Source: Clostridia bacterium (GTDB taxonomy: Bacteria; Bacillota; Clostridia; Christensenellales; DTU072). From it: 8,515 nucleotides of DNA. Where the stretch lies: assembly GCA_028701415.1 (NCBI GenBank), contig JAQVQU010000033.1, forward strand, positions 3,669 to 12,183, written 5' to 3'. The notes under the pieces were generated by a model. It did no database searches. It saw only the letters and a program-made list of their open reading frames with translations, and was not told where the DNA came from. Shown one piece after another: positions 1 to 5,670 of the stretch (positions are counted from its first letter, which is position 1; each line of letters starts with the position of its first letter). The position numbers and the translations under genes were made by a program.

Positions 1-3
1 CTG

Positions 4-864
4 CTATTTAACTTTCGGTATTTTTTCAGCTATGTTCATAAAAATATCTTTATACTTTTGAGACACCCTTGCTGCTATTTCTCCGTTTCCATTAATATCA
101 GATAACTCCGAATCATATGGTATCTCTGCAATTATTTCTATGTTATTTCTTATACAATATTCTTTAGAAGGGTTCTCATTGCCATCACATTTATTTAAAA
201 TAACCCCACAAGGCTTTTTAAACAGTGTTACTAGCTTATATACCATATCTAAATTATGGGAACCGAATATTGTCGGTTCCGCAACTAGTATACAATAATC
301 AGAGGATTGAACTGACTCCATTACTGCACAAGCACTTCCAGGAGGGCAATCAACTATGACTGTATGCTCTTCCTCTTTTATCTGTTTTTGAATATCTTTT
401 ATAATCGGAACCCCGCTAACAGACCCCACATTCAAAAACCCGGAGATTATTCTTGTCCCCTCAGAATCTCCAATTACAACTTTTCCGATATTGAGATTTA
501 CCTCTGTTATAGCTTTCTCGGGGCACACAATCGTACATCCCCCGCAATAATGGCATATTTCTTCAAAGACCATTACTCTTCCCACATAAGCAAGAGCATT
601 AAATTTACAAAATTCTACGCACTTTGTGCATCCAGTACATTTTTCCTCGTTGATAGAGGGTATTAAAATACCTATTTCCTTTGTTTTAAGATTAATAGGT
701 TTAAAAAATAAATGCCCGTTTGGTTCCTCAACATCACAATCAGCGTAAACAGCCCCTGGAATTACGCAAGCTAAATTTACCGATACTAGCGTTTTCCCAG
801 TTCCCCCTTTTCCACTAAGAACTGCGATAATCGTTTTATTTTCCTTTTTTTTAAATATCGACAT
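4..864 (-). CDS. MinD/Mrp-type P-loop ATPase with inserted 2[4Fe-4S] ferredoxin domain
   Basis: Cytoplasmic SIMIBI-class ATPase of 286 residues. A deviant Walker A motif, GKGGTGKT, is at residues 18-25, the switch-like DCDVEEPN at 42-49 and VDCPPG at 171-176. Between them sits a bacterial ferredoxin insert with two canonical motifs, C76-x2-C79-x2-C82-x3-C86 and C104-x2-C107-x2-C110-x3-C114-P. The family is known from Mrp/NBP35-like proteins and from orange-protein (ORP) loci of sulfate reducers, where it is thought to help assemble or move metal clusters; that role is inferred here. It is the last gene seen in the DUF5320-DUF134-NifU-NifX operon, and it usually has a tandem paralogue, which may lie past base 1. 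Translation could start at a TTG at 867, but the ATG at 864 lies 9 nt after a GGA and is preferred. The stop is TAG at 4-6, so the gene is complete. Confidence 0.9.
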   Translation of the reverse strand: MSIFKKKENKTIIAVLSGKGGTGKTLVSVNLACVIPGAVYADCDVEEPNGHLFFKPINLKTKEIGILIPSINEEKCTGCTKCVEFCKFNALAYVGRVMVFEEICHYCGGCTIVCPEKAITEVNLNIGKVVIGDSEGTRIISGFLNVGSVSGVPIIKDIQKQIKEEEHTVIVDCPPGSACAVMESVQSSDYCILVAEPTIFGSHNLDMVYKLVTLFKKPCGVILNKCDGNENPSKEYCIRNNIEIIAEIPYDSELSDINGNGEIAARVSQKYKDIFMNIAEKIPKVK

Positions 865-899
865 CAACTATATTCCACTAATCTACTAATATACTTTAA

Positions 900-915
900 G
901 CACTTTTTTAAGTGC
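900..915 (-). other. Intercistronic hairpin between nifX-like gene and ATPase gene
   Basis: The arms GCACTT (900-905) and AAGTGC (910-915) form a perfect 6-bp stem with a 4-nt loop in the 98-bp gap between the NifX-like gene and the ATPase gene. On the transcribed strand no run of U follows, so it is not a standard intrinsic terminator. It may be an RNA processing or stability element that sets the relative amounts of the two proteins. The structure is seen; the function is a guess. Confidence 0.35.
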
Positions 916-962
916 CATAGTTTTCATCTAATACGCCAACCAGCTATTTAAATGGGATTCAA

Positions 963-1328
963 TTAATTTTTATGACCATGATATCCAGGGTGGATATCAG
1001 AAAGCTCTTCTAATTCTCCCTGTAAAAATGCTTTTAAATTATCCATTACTAACGCTTTTGTCGCCCTATATATTTTAATATTTCCGGCAATTAGCACATC
1101 GGCCGCATTTTGCCCACATCTTTCTGTAATGAGAATGTTTACTTTATGATTTACAAGTAGTTGAGCTGCTTTTATTCCAGCACCTCCAGCACTATCTGCT
1201 GCAGTATTCTGCACAAATTCTACCTTTGCACTATCTGAATCAAAAATCATATAGTATGGAGCCCTTCCGTAAGAAACACAAATCCTTGAATTTTCATTTT
1301 TTTCATCAACTGGTATTGCAATTTTCAT
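963..1328 (-). CDS. NifX/NifB-family dinitrogenase iron-molybdenum cofactor-type protein
   Basis: Small (121 residues) cytoplasmic protein of the NifX/NifB C-terminal/NafY superfamily, whose members bind iron-molybdenum or iron-sulfur clusters. Relatives include ORP, which carries a Mo-Cu cluster, and IssA, an archaeal thioferrate storage protein. Visible family marks are the start MKIAIPVDE, the segment NTAADSAGGAGIKAAQLL (41-58), the ITERCG turn with C71, and a His/Gly-rich tail HPGYHGHKN. C71 and the tail histidines are the likely cluster or metal contacts. The reading frame stays open for 19 codons upstream, but a GAGGAG site at 1335-1340, 6 nt before the ATG at 1328, fixes the start at MKIAIP. 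It lies between the IscU-like scaffold and the ferredoxin-ATPase, as expected for a carrier fed by those partners. Its actual cargo is unknown, and nitrogenase itself is not in view. Confidence 0.88.
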   Translation of the reverse strand: MKIAIPVDEKNENSRICVSYGRAPYYMIFDSDSAKVEFVQNTAADSAGGAGIKAAQLLVNHKVNILITERCGQNAADVLIAGNIKIYRATKALVMDNLKAFLQGELEELSDIHPGYHGHKN

Positions 1329-1334
1329 TTTTTT

Positions 1335-1340
1335 CTCCTC
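1335..1340 (-). promoter_or_regulatory. Ribosome binding site deciding the nifX-like start
   Basis: GAGGAG on the minus strand, 6 nt before the ATG at 1326-1328. The upstream in-frame ATG at 1385 has only AT-rich sequence in front of it, so this site sets the start. Confidence 0.8.
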
Positions 1341-1442
1341 TCTGTCGCTTTGGGAAATTATTTTCTCCTTTTTTTTTACTGTCATTTTTTTATAATTATT
1401 GAATAATTTATCACAATTAAATTAATTTTTTCATTTAGCTAG

Positions 1443-1811
1443 CTAATTGATCGCCAAATACTTACCAATCATCCCTTTTATTGCGCTTGCCCCCAAATTT
1501 GAACAGTGTTTCTTGTTTTCAGGCAAACCTTCCAAAGCTTGTTCAATTTGTTCGTCTGTTATTGTCAGTGCTTCCTCCAAACTCTTCCCCTTTGCCAAAA
1601 CCGATCCCATACTTGCTGAAGCAACTGCGGCACAGCAACCATAAACTAAATAGCTGATATCTTCAATGATATTATCTTTAACTCTCATAAAAAATATCAC
1701 AGCATCTCCGCAACTAGGATCTCCATAAGCAAAAGAAACATCGGGGTTGCTTATCCTCCCGCAATTTTGCGGGCACATAAAATGCTCCATGACTTTTTCG
1801 CTATATTCCAT
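1443..1811 (-). CDS. IscU/NifU-N-type iron-sulfur scaffold, cysteine-variant subfamily
   Basis: A 122-residue protein matching the IscU/NifU N-terminal scaffold over its whole length. The three conserved cysteine regions are GDPSCGD (C34), GCCAAVASAS (C59/C60) and KKHCSNLG (C103). Such proteins hold a nascent [2Fe-2S] or [4Fe-4S] cluster made with sulfur from a cysteine desulfurase. Two things differ from the textbook proteins: the GCG motif is GCC, giving adjacent cysteines, and the usual HFxNPxNxG segment reads HFMCPQNCG, adding C13 and C17. The protein therefore has six cysteines instead of three. No IscS-like desulfurase is adjacent. Its place in the DUF134-NifX operon suggests a scaffold dedicated to those partners rather than the housekeeping one. 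Its ribosome site is weak (AGG, 7 nt before the ATG), 51 nt after the DUF134 gene, so translational coupling is not expected. Confidence 0.88.
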   Translation of the reverse strand: MEYSEKVMEHFMCPQNCGRISNPDVSFAYGDPSCGDAVIFFMRVKDNIIEDISYLVYGCCAAVASASMGSVLAKGKSLEEALTITDEQIEQALEGLPENKKHCSNLGASAIKGMIGKYLAIN

Positions 1812-1862
1812 TCTTAAGCCTATTTTTAAAACTAATTAATCTTTTATTTCCAGAATTAGTCC

Positions 1863-2234
1863 TTAATCATTCCCAGAATTATTGGAAAAGCCATGACCGT
1901 GTCTCCCACAACCATGCTGTCCGCAAAATGCTCCAATCCCATTACAAAGAACATATTCTCCGCCTTCTATCTGCAAAGATTTACCATTTACTAGACAATC
2001 CGCTATTTTCTTTCTGGCAACATCATACATAGCCTGAACAGTAGTCCTTGCTATATTCATTCTTTCAGCGCATTCTTCTTGTTTCATTCCCTCAAAATCA
2101 ATTAGCCTTATACACTCATATTCATCAACAGACATAATAATCGATCCCCTATCAGAGAACACTCCGCTTAAGGGACCGAAACTATTTACTTCAGGCAAAC
2201 AACATACCTGACGCCATTTTTTTGGTCTGGGCAT
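1863..2234 (-). CDS. DUF134-family helix-turn-helix protein with Cys/His-rich tail
   Basis: A 123-residue protein of the DUF134 family. It begins with the family signature MPRPKKWRQVCCLP. A sigma-70-region-4-like helix-turn-helix covers about residues 35-80: MSVDEYECIRLIDFEGM is followed by QEECAERMNIARTTVQ. The tail holds a compact potential metal site, C104-G-Q-H107-G-C109-G-R-H112-G-H114. A DNA-binding domain joined to a cysteine/histidine cluster suggests a metal- or cluster-sensing transcription factor, although no biochemical function is established for the family as far as I know. A strong AAGGGAG lies just before the ATG (2239-2245). Because it is in the operon headed by the twin palindromes at 2560-2605, it is the first candidate to bind them (inference). 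Extra cysteines at 11, 12, 41, 55, 80 and 97 could also bind metal. Confidence 0.88.
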   Translation of the reverse strand: MPRPKKWRQVCCLPEVNSFGPLSGVFSDRGSIIMSVDEYECIRLIDFEGMKQEECAERMNIARTTVQAMYDVARKKIADCLVNGKSLQIEGGEYVLCNGIGAFCGQHGCGRHGHGFSNNSGND

Positions 2235-2246
2235 AATACTCCCTTA

Positions 2247-2267
2247 ATTTCCTCCCGGTAAGGAAAT
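2247..2267 (-). other. Intercistronic hairpin beside the DUF134 ribosome site
   Basis: The arms ATTTCCT (2247-2253) and AGGAAAT (2261-2267) make a perfect 7-bp stem with a 7-nt loop in the 38-bp gap between the DUF5320 and DUF134 genes. The stem ends one base from the Shine-Dalgarno of the DUF134 gene (2239-2245). It could tune translation or mRNA stability. On the transcribed strand no U run follows, so termination is unlikely. Confidence 0.35.
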
Positions 2268-2272
2268 CCTTT

Positions 2273-2527
2273 TTATTTATCTTCTGAGAGTTGTTTTTCC
2301 ACTTCAGCTAGTCTTGCCGCAAAATAATCTCTTTGAGCTTTCAAGTTTTGAGCATCAACTGCATAATTAGCAGGAACACTCCATCTTCTTAAACCTCTTC
2401 CAAGACCTAAGCCACAGCCTCTACCGTATAAAGGATAACTATTGCTACCTGAAGGATTGCATAATCCCATTCCTCTTCCGGTAAAAGCACCTTGCCCCAT
2501 TGGGCCGGTTCCATCTCTTCCTGGCAT
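2273..2527 (-). CDS. DUF5320-type small Gly-rich protein with C-terminal coiled coil
   Basis: An 84-residue protein opening with MPGRDGTGPMGQGAFTGRG, the hallmark of the DUF5320 family. After the Gly-rich head, with C23 and C38, a short amphipathic helix (about 58-82, NLKAQRDYFAARLAEVEKQL) looks like a coiled coil. Proteins of this type occur next to DUF134, NifX and MinD-ferredoxin genes in many anaerobes, but I know of no proven function. The Gly-rich head with two cysteines and the helix suggest a small assembly or adaptor protein (inference). It is the first gene of the operon, directly behind the palindromic promoter. The frame is open for 13 further codons, but an ideal AAAGGAGG (2535-2542) sits 7 nt before the ATG at 2527, so that start is chosen; the longer version would cross the promoter. 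Confidence 0.85.
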   Translation of the reverse strand: MPGRDGTGPMGQGAFTGRGMGLCNPSGSNSYPLYGRGCGLGLGRGLRRWSVPANYAVDAQNLKAQRDYFAARLAEVEKQLSEDK

Positions 2528-2534
2528 ATTACTA

Positions 2535-2542
2535 CCTCCTTT
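2535..2542 (-). promoter_or_regulatory. Ribosome binding site deciding the DUF5320 start
   Basis: AAAGGAGG on the minus strand, 7 nt before the ATG at 2525-2527. It excludes the upstream in-frame ATG at 2566, which lies inside the palindrome of the promoter region. Confidence 0.85.
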
Positions 2543-2559
2543 AAAATATATTGTATTAT

Positions 2560-2573
2560 TTGACATATGTCAA
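2560..2573. promoter_or_regulatory. Palindromic operator candidate, copy 1 (near transcription start)
   Basis: A perfect 14-bp palindrome, TTGACATATGTCAA. Its core TGACATATGTCA recurs at 2594-2605; with the following ATAA, 16 bp are identical in the two copies. It covers the predicted transcription start of the DUF5320 operon. No further copies occur in the window. A dimeric regulator is implied; its identity is unknown. Confidence 0.65.
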
Positions 2574-2577
2574 TAAT

Positions 2578-2606
2578 ATATTAGCCGAGTTTCTGACATA
2601 TGTCAA
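2578..2606 (-). promoter_or_regulatory. SigA-type promoter of the DUF5320-DUF134-NifU-NifX-ATPase operon
   Basis: On the minus strand TTGACA (2601-2606), a perfect -35 hexamer, is followed after 17 bp by TAATAT (2578-2583). Transcription would start near 2570-2572, giving a leader of about 45 nt with an intact ribosome site. The -35 lies within one palindrome and the start point within the other, so a protein bound at either would block polymerase. The second palindrome also carries TTGACA (2568-2573), 17 bp from TATATT (2545-2550), but transcripts from there would begin inside the Shine-Dalgarno. Confidence 0.6.
2594..2605. promoter_or_regulatory. Palindromic operator candidate, copy 2 (overlaps -35)
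   Basis: A perfect 12-bp palindrome, TGACATATGTCA, offset 33 bp from copy 1. That is about three helical turns, so both copies present the same DNA face. It includes most of the -35 hexamer of the operon promoter. Confidence 0.65.
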
Positions 2607-2671
2607 TAACTATAGGAAACTTTTTTAAAAAATAAAAATCTAAATCTTTCCAAATAACATTTTAAAGGAGT

Positions 2672-3184
2672 CTAAATAGAATCGCTACTTCTTGTATTTT
2701 TTCTTTTCAACATCTGTAACGCGGCTTTTAATCGAGGCCGGTTATATCTTTGAGCTATTATACAAGGAAAGTTAACTATGATCCCGTAAGCAACCATAAT
2801 AAGAGCAATCCACCACTCAACAAATAAAAAGAAAAGAAGGAAGGGGACCATGCCAAGTATATGAGCAAGCTCAGCCCGACATGATTCAGCAATAAACTTT
2901 TCCAAGTACTCAGTTTCTGTACTGGCTAATCTCTTTTTTCGAAAATCATTTTTAAACATTGCAGCACCATCTGGAAGCCATTCTTTCCAAATATGAACAA
3001 AAAAGAATTTTTTATAAAAGGTCCCATTCTTTTCGAATTTACGGGTTTTAAATATTCCCTTGTCAGCACATCCTACATTAAACTTAAAAAGTTTAGCAGA
3101 TAAAGCACCTCCCACCTGAACAAAAGGTGCTCCCAGACAAAGCAATAGTAACATTGGTATCACATCTAAATTAATAACAGGCAT
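2672..3184 (-). CDS. CrtO-like membrane acyltransferase (glycosyl-4,4'-diaponeurosporenoate acyltransferase family)
   Basis: A 170-residue membrane protein resembling staphylococcal CrtO, which adds a fatty acyl chain to glucosyl-diaponeurosporenoate in the last step of staphyloxanthin synthesis. Shared marks, from memory of the S. aureus protein, are a FEKNG segment (50-54) leading to FVHIWKEWLPDG (62-73), ESCRAELAH (100-108) and NFPCIIAQRYNRPRL (138-152); S. aureus has comparable FEKHG, KRAELIH and QRYNRPRL. Hydrophobic segments lie at about 7-30, 107-122 and 124-143. Length matches the family. A GAGAGGAT site lies a few bases before the ATG. It follows the CrtQ-like gene by 95 bp on the same strand, the order expected for sequential glycosylation and acylation. 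The acceptor lipid is not shown by the sequence, because carotenoid backbone genes are absent. Confidence 0.8.
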   Translation of the reverse strand: MPVINLDVIPMLLLLCLGAPFVQVGGALSAKLFKFNVGCADKGIFKTRKFEKNGTFYKKFFFVHIWKEWLPDGAAMFKNDFRKKRLASTETEYLEKFIAESCRAELAHILGMVPFLLFFLFVEWWIALIMVAYGIIVNFPCIIAQRYNRPRLKAALQMLKRKNTRSSDSI

Positions 3185-3279
3185 ATATCCTCTCTATCTA
3201 ATTTTATTTTTGATGCAAATTCTAATTTGTATTCAAGGTATCTTTCGTAATGATACATTATTCTTAACTAAAATGCCAT

Positions 3280-4368
3280 CTAAGGCTTAATTTTTCGTCC
3301 CTTCCAAACAACATTTAAGTGAAATACTTTTGCGAAAATGGAAATTAAGAATATCAATATAAACCATATAAGTGGTAGAAAGTAAAAGACACAAACCAGT
3401 GGGTTAAACCTTCCCAGTCTTGAGGAGACAAAGAACAGATGACCTGCTGAAAAAATATACATTCCACCGAACACTAGAGAAGACACTAGGTTCAAAGAAG
3501 CAATTCCTATTATTGCTTGAATAAAAATCAGAGTAATACCGGTTATATATAAAGCTGTAAGCAAATTTGATATTATTCCCGCCGATATCGCGCCTTTTGA
3601 AAAGTTTTTGATAAACCCCTGAGCCTGTGATTTTATTCCCTCAGGATACATTCGAAAAGATACTGCTTTATTTCCCAAATATAGAGTATAAGGTATCTTT
3701 TTGTTCTTATAATGTTTCCCTAAATCGTAATCTTCTATTATAGAGTTTCGTACATTTTCGTGAGCTCCTGTCGCAAAGTATATTTCCTTATCAACCATTA
3801 ATACGGGGCCAAACATACCTTTTTGAATAGGTTTGGGAAGAGTAATTCCTGTACCAGCAACCGATAACATATTAAAGAATAGCGCAAAGCTCTCTCCAAA
3901 TTTCTTTGTTTTATGATAAGGATGGCAGGAGAAGTTCCCCTTGTTTTCATAAGCTGAAAAAAGATCTGTTAAACCATCACTTTCTAGTTTTACATCAGCG
4001 TCCAAGAACAATAATACATCCCCTGTTGCAGCTTTCGCACCCACTGTAAGAGCATAAGGTTTACCATTCCAGTCTTCCGGTTTATCTTCAACTGAAACAA
4101 GCTTAACTTCGTTGAAACTTCTTATTACCGAAGCTGTTTGATCAGTAGATTGATCATCTACACATATAATTTCATATGGTCTTGTTCTTTGTCGTCTAAG
4201 TGATTCTAGCAATTCTCTTATATTATTTTGCTCATTTCTACAAGGAATTACAATAGAGACCTTTTTCTCTGTGGGGTTGTTTCCTTTCTTAATAATAGGG
4301 AAACGGCAAAATAAAAGTATCCCCGAAATAATACCGATAACAGCTAAAATCAAATCTCTTATTATCAT
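3280..4368 (-). CDS. CrtQ-like family 2 membrane glycosyltransferase
   Basis: A 362-residue family 2 glycosyltransferase similar to staphylococcal CrtQ, which transfers glucose to 4,4'-diaponeurosporenoate. An N-terminal membrane anchor (about 5-21) precedes a GT-A domain: VSIVIPCRNE (37-46), the acidic pair D71-D72, GKPYALTVGA (102-111), the DxD-like DADV (123-126), MFGPVLMVDKEIYFATGAH (185-203) and E212-D213 as probable catalytic acids. FRMYPEG (238-244) follows. Three or four C-terminal membrane segments lie between about 268 and 348, and the tail VVWKGRKIKP matches the family ending. A sugar nucleotide, probably UDP-glucose, is the expected donor. The start is forced: a stop codon (TAA, 4372-4374) lies two codons upstream, yet the ATG has no clear Shine-Dalgarno, so translation may be weak or leader-poor. 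The substrate could be a carotenoid acid or another polyprenoid or lipid. Confidence 0.82.
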   Translation of the reverse strand: MIIRDLILAVIGIISGILLFCRFPIIKKGNNPTEKKVSIVIPCRNEQNNIRELLESLRRQRTRPYEIICVDDQSTDQTASVIRSFNEVKLVSVEDKPEDWNGKPYALTVGAKAATGDVLLFLDADVKLESDGLTDLFSAYENKGNFSCHPYHKTKKFGESFALFFNMLSVAGTGITLPKPIQKGMFGPVLMVDKEIYFATGAHENVRNSIIEDYDLGKHYKNKKIPYTLYLGNKAVSFRMYPEGIKSQAQGFIKNFSKGAISAGIISNLLTALYITGITLIFIQAIIGIASLNLVSSLVFGGMYIFSAGHLFFVSSRLGRFNPLVCVFYFLPLIWFILIFLISIFAKVFHLNVVWKGRKIKP

Positions 4369-4383
4369 ATGTTAGCGGACAGT

Positions 4384-4414
4384 ATTCTAAGGGATACTTA
4401 ACCTATATAAGCAA
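4384..4414 (-). promoter_or_regulatory. Possible promoter of the crtQ-crtO-like pair
   Basis: TTGCTT (4409-4414), then 19 bp, then TAGAAT (4384-4389) on the minus strand. The -10 matches well but the spacer is long. The start would fall close to the ATG, giving a very short leader, in line with the missing Shine-Dalgarno. Weak evidence. Confidence 0.3.
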
Positions 4415-4444
4415 ATAGTTTCTATTCTTCTATAACTTTTTGCA

Positions 4445-4476
4445 GGAAAGATATTTTATTGATTATTATCTTTTCC
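4445..4476 (-). terminator. Weak hairpin after the ferredoxin-rubrerythrin gene
   Basis: AAAGATA (4447-4453) pairs with TATCTTT (4467-4473), and the stem extends to GG/CC past a one-base bulge; the loop is 13 nt. It follows the stop codon at 4492 by a few bases. It is AT-rich and lacks a clear U run, so it is at best a poor terminator. Confidence 0.25.
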
Positions 4477-4491
4477 TTCCTAATTTCTTTA

Positions 4492-5661
4492 TTAATAGTT
4501 TTCCTTTCTAAGTTCGAAGAAGCATTGTGAATAGGAACAAATCGGACATACCTCAGGAGCTTTCTTACCCATTACTAAGTGGCCACAAACGCGACATTCC
4601 CACATGGACTCTCCGCTCTTTTCAAAAACCTTTTTCATTTCAACATTATTAAGTAGCTTGCGATATCTCTCCTCATGCTCTTTTTCAACTGCAGCAACCA
4701 AACGGAACCTCTCTGCAAGCTCGGGGAATCCCTCCGCATCAGCATCTTTTGCAAACTCTGCATACATTTCAGTCCATTCATAGTTTTCGCCTTCTGCTGC
4801 ATGGAGTAGATTTGCTGCTGTATTTCCTAGACCTCCGAGTTCCTCAAACCACACTCTTGCATGTTCTTGTTCATTTCTTGCTGTTTTCAAAAATAATTCG
4901 GATATTTGATCATATCCTTCCCTTGATGCGATATTTGCCCAGTATGTATATTTGTTCCGAGCTTGACTTTCTCCAGCAAAAGCTTCTTTCAAATTCTTCT
5001 CTGTTTTTGTGCCCGAGTATTTGTTCTCTCCCTTTACTTCCTTTTCTTCCTTTACTTCCTCAAAGAAAGAGGCCGGTTTTCTACACCTTGGGCAAATAAA
5101 ATCTGGGGTTAAATCACCTTCATGGATATATCCACAAACTGTACAACGATACTTTTTCATAAATGAGTTCTCCTTTTTTCCTAAATTATTTTCAATCCTG
5201 CTTATTAATTCGTTTACTGCCTCAACAGGCAATCCCTTTGGATTATCCTTTTTTATTTCGTAAAGTACTTTTAATACTTCTTCACTTTCTGGAAGCATGT
5301 ATCCACTTTCTCTTACTATATCCTCAGCCATTATTCTAGATGATCTCCTTACCCCTTCAAATAAAGGCTTACTCAATGAATCCTTTTTAGACAAAACTTT
5401 TCCAAAATACTCAGTGATATACTTGCCTTCACAAATTGCACCCATTACATCAATTACAACTTGCTTTTTTTCCTGTTGTTTGGGATATTCCTCTGGGACC
5501 ATTGAAATGGCATGGGAGGGACAAGCTAAAGCACATACTCCACATCCTGTGCACTTATTCCGGTCAATTTGCCCAGTTTCGGTATCAGTTGCACCAGTCG
5601 CACAAACATATAGACACAGGCAATCTTTAGTACATAATTTAATATTCCTTACCGCGTACAT
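4492..5661 (-). CDS. Ferredoxin-rubredoxin-rubrerythrin-rubredoxin fusion (peroxide reductase)
   Basis: A 389-residue cytoplasmic multidomain redox protein. Residues 1-60 form a double-cluster ferredoxin: an unusual C10-x3-C14-x-C16-x3-C20, then canonical C37-x2-C40-x2-C43-x3-C47-P. After a helical linker (60-165) comes a rubredoxin (C173, C176, C190, C193), then the diiron domain with all seven rubrerythrin ligands: E231, E264, H267, E295, E298, E326 and H329. A C-terminal rubredoxin follows (C356, C359, C372, C375). Rubrerythrins reduce H2O2 to water with electrons from NAD(P)H through rubredoxin; here all carriers are on one chain. Ordinary rubrerythrin is about 190 residues. M168, at the junction, has its own ribosome site, so a separate 222-residue rubrerythrin may also be made. 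The gene starts 9 nt after the double-rubredoxin gene; its AGGAGG overlaps that gene's stop. Confidence 0.88.
   Translation of the reverse strand: MYAVRNIKLCTKDCLCLYVCATGATDTETGQIDRNKCTGCGVCALACPSHAISMVPEEYPKQQEKKQVVIDVMGAICEGKYITEYFGKVLSKKDSLSKPLFEGVRRSSRIMAEDIVRESGYMLPESEEVLKVLYEIKKDNPKGLPVEAVNELISRIENNLGKKENSFMKKYRCTVCGYIHEGDLTPDFICPRCRKPASFFEEVKEEKEVKGENKYSGTKTEKNLKEAFAGESQARNKYTYWANIASREGYDQISELFLKTARNEQEHARVWFEELGGLGNTAANLLHAAEGENYEWTEMYAEFAKDADAEGFPELAERFRLVAAVEKEHEERYRKLLNNVEMKKVFEKSGESMWECRVCGHLVMGKKAPEVCPICSYSQCFFELRKENY
5170..5176 (-). promoter_or_regulatory. Internal ribosome binding site at the ferredoxin/rubrerythrin junction
   Basis: AAAGGAG on the minus strand, 9 nt before an in-frame ATG (5158-5160) that encodes M168 of the fusion. 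The next residues, KKYRCTVCGYIH, are a typical N-terminus of a rubredoxin-first rubrerythrin. This supports either internal initiation or recent fusion of two genes. Confidence 0.6.
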
Positions 5662-5670
5662 TTTATCCTC

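Noticed and set aside
364..666. Plus-strand open frame inside the ATPase gene
   Set aside because: Antisense shadow of a well-supported gene with Walker and ferredoxin motifs; no family resemblance or ribosome site.
1329..1385. Upstream N-terminal extension of the NifX-like protein
   Set aside because: Lysine/glutamate-rich residues not typical of the family; the strong ribosome site at 1335-1340 serves the downstream ATG.
1394..1408. AT-only inverted repeat AATTATT-G-AATAATT
   Set aside because: Pure A/T symmetric sequence is expected by chance in such AT-rich spacer DNA; no promoter context.
1435..1446. Palindrome TTAGCTAGCTAA at the stop codon of the IscU-like gene
   Set aside because: Lies at a gene end with no U run or operator context; most likely chance.
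2545..2573. Second promoter, TTGACA-17-TATATT, in front of DUF5320
   Set aside because: Good sequence match, but its transcript would begin inside the Shine-Dalgarno of the first gene, so it is not listed as the working promoter.
3216..3229. CAAATT-CT-AATTTG inverted repeat between the crtQ- and crtO-like genes
   Set aside because: A loop of two bases and A/T-rich arms make a stable hairpin unlikely; not followed by a U run.
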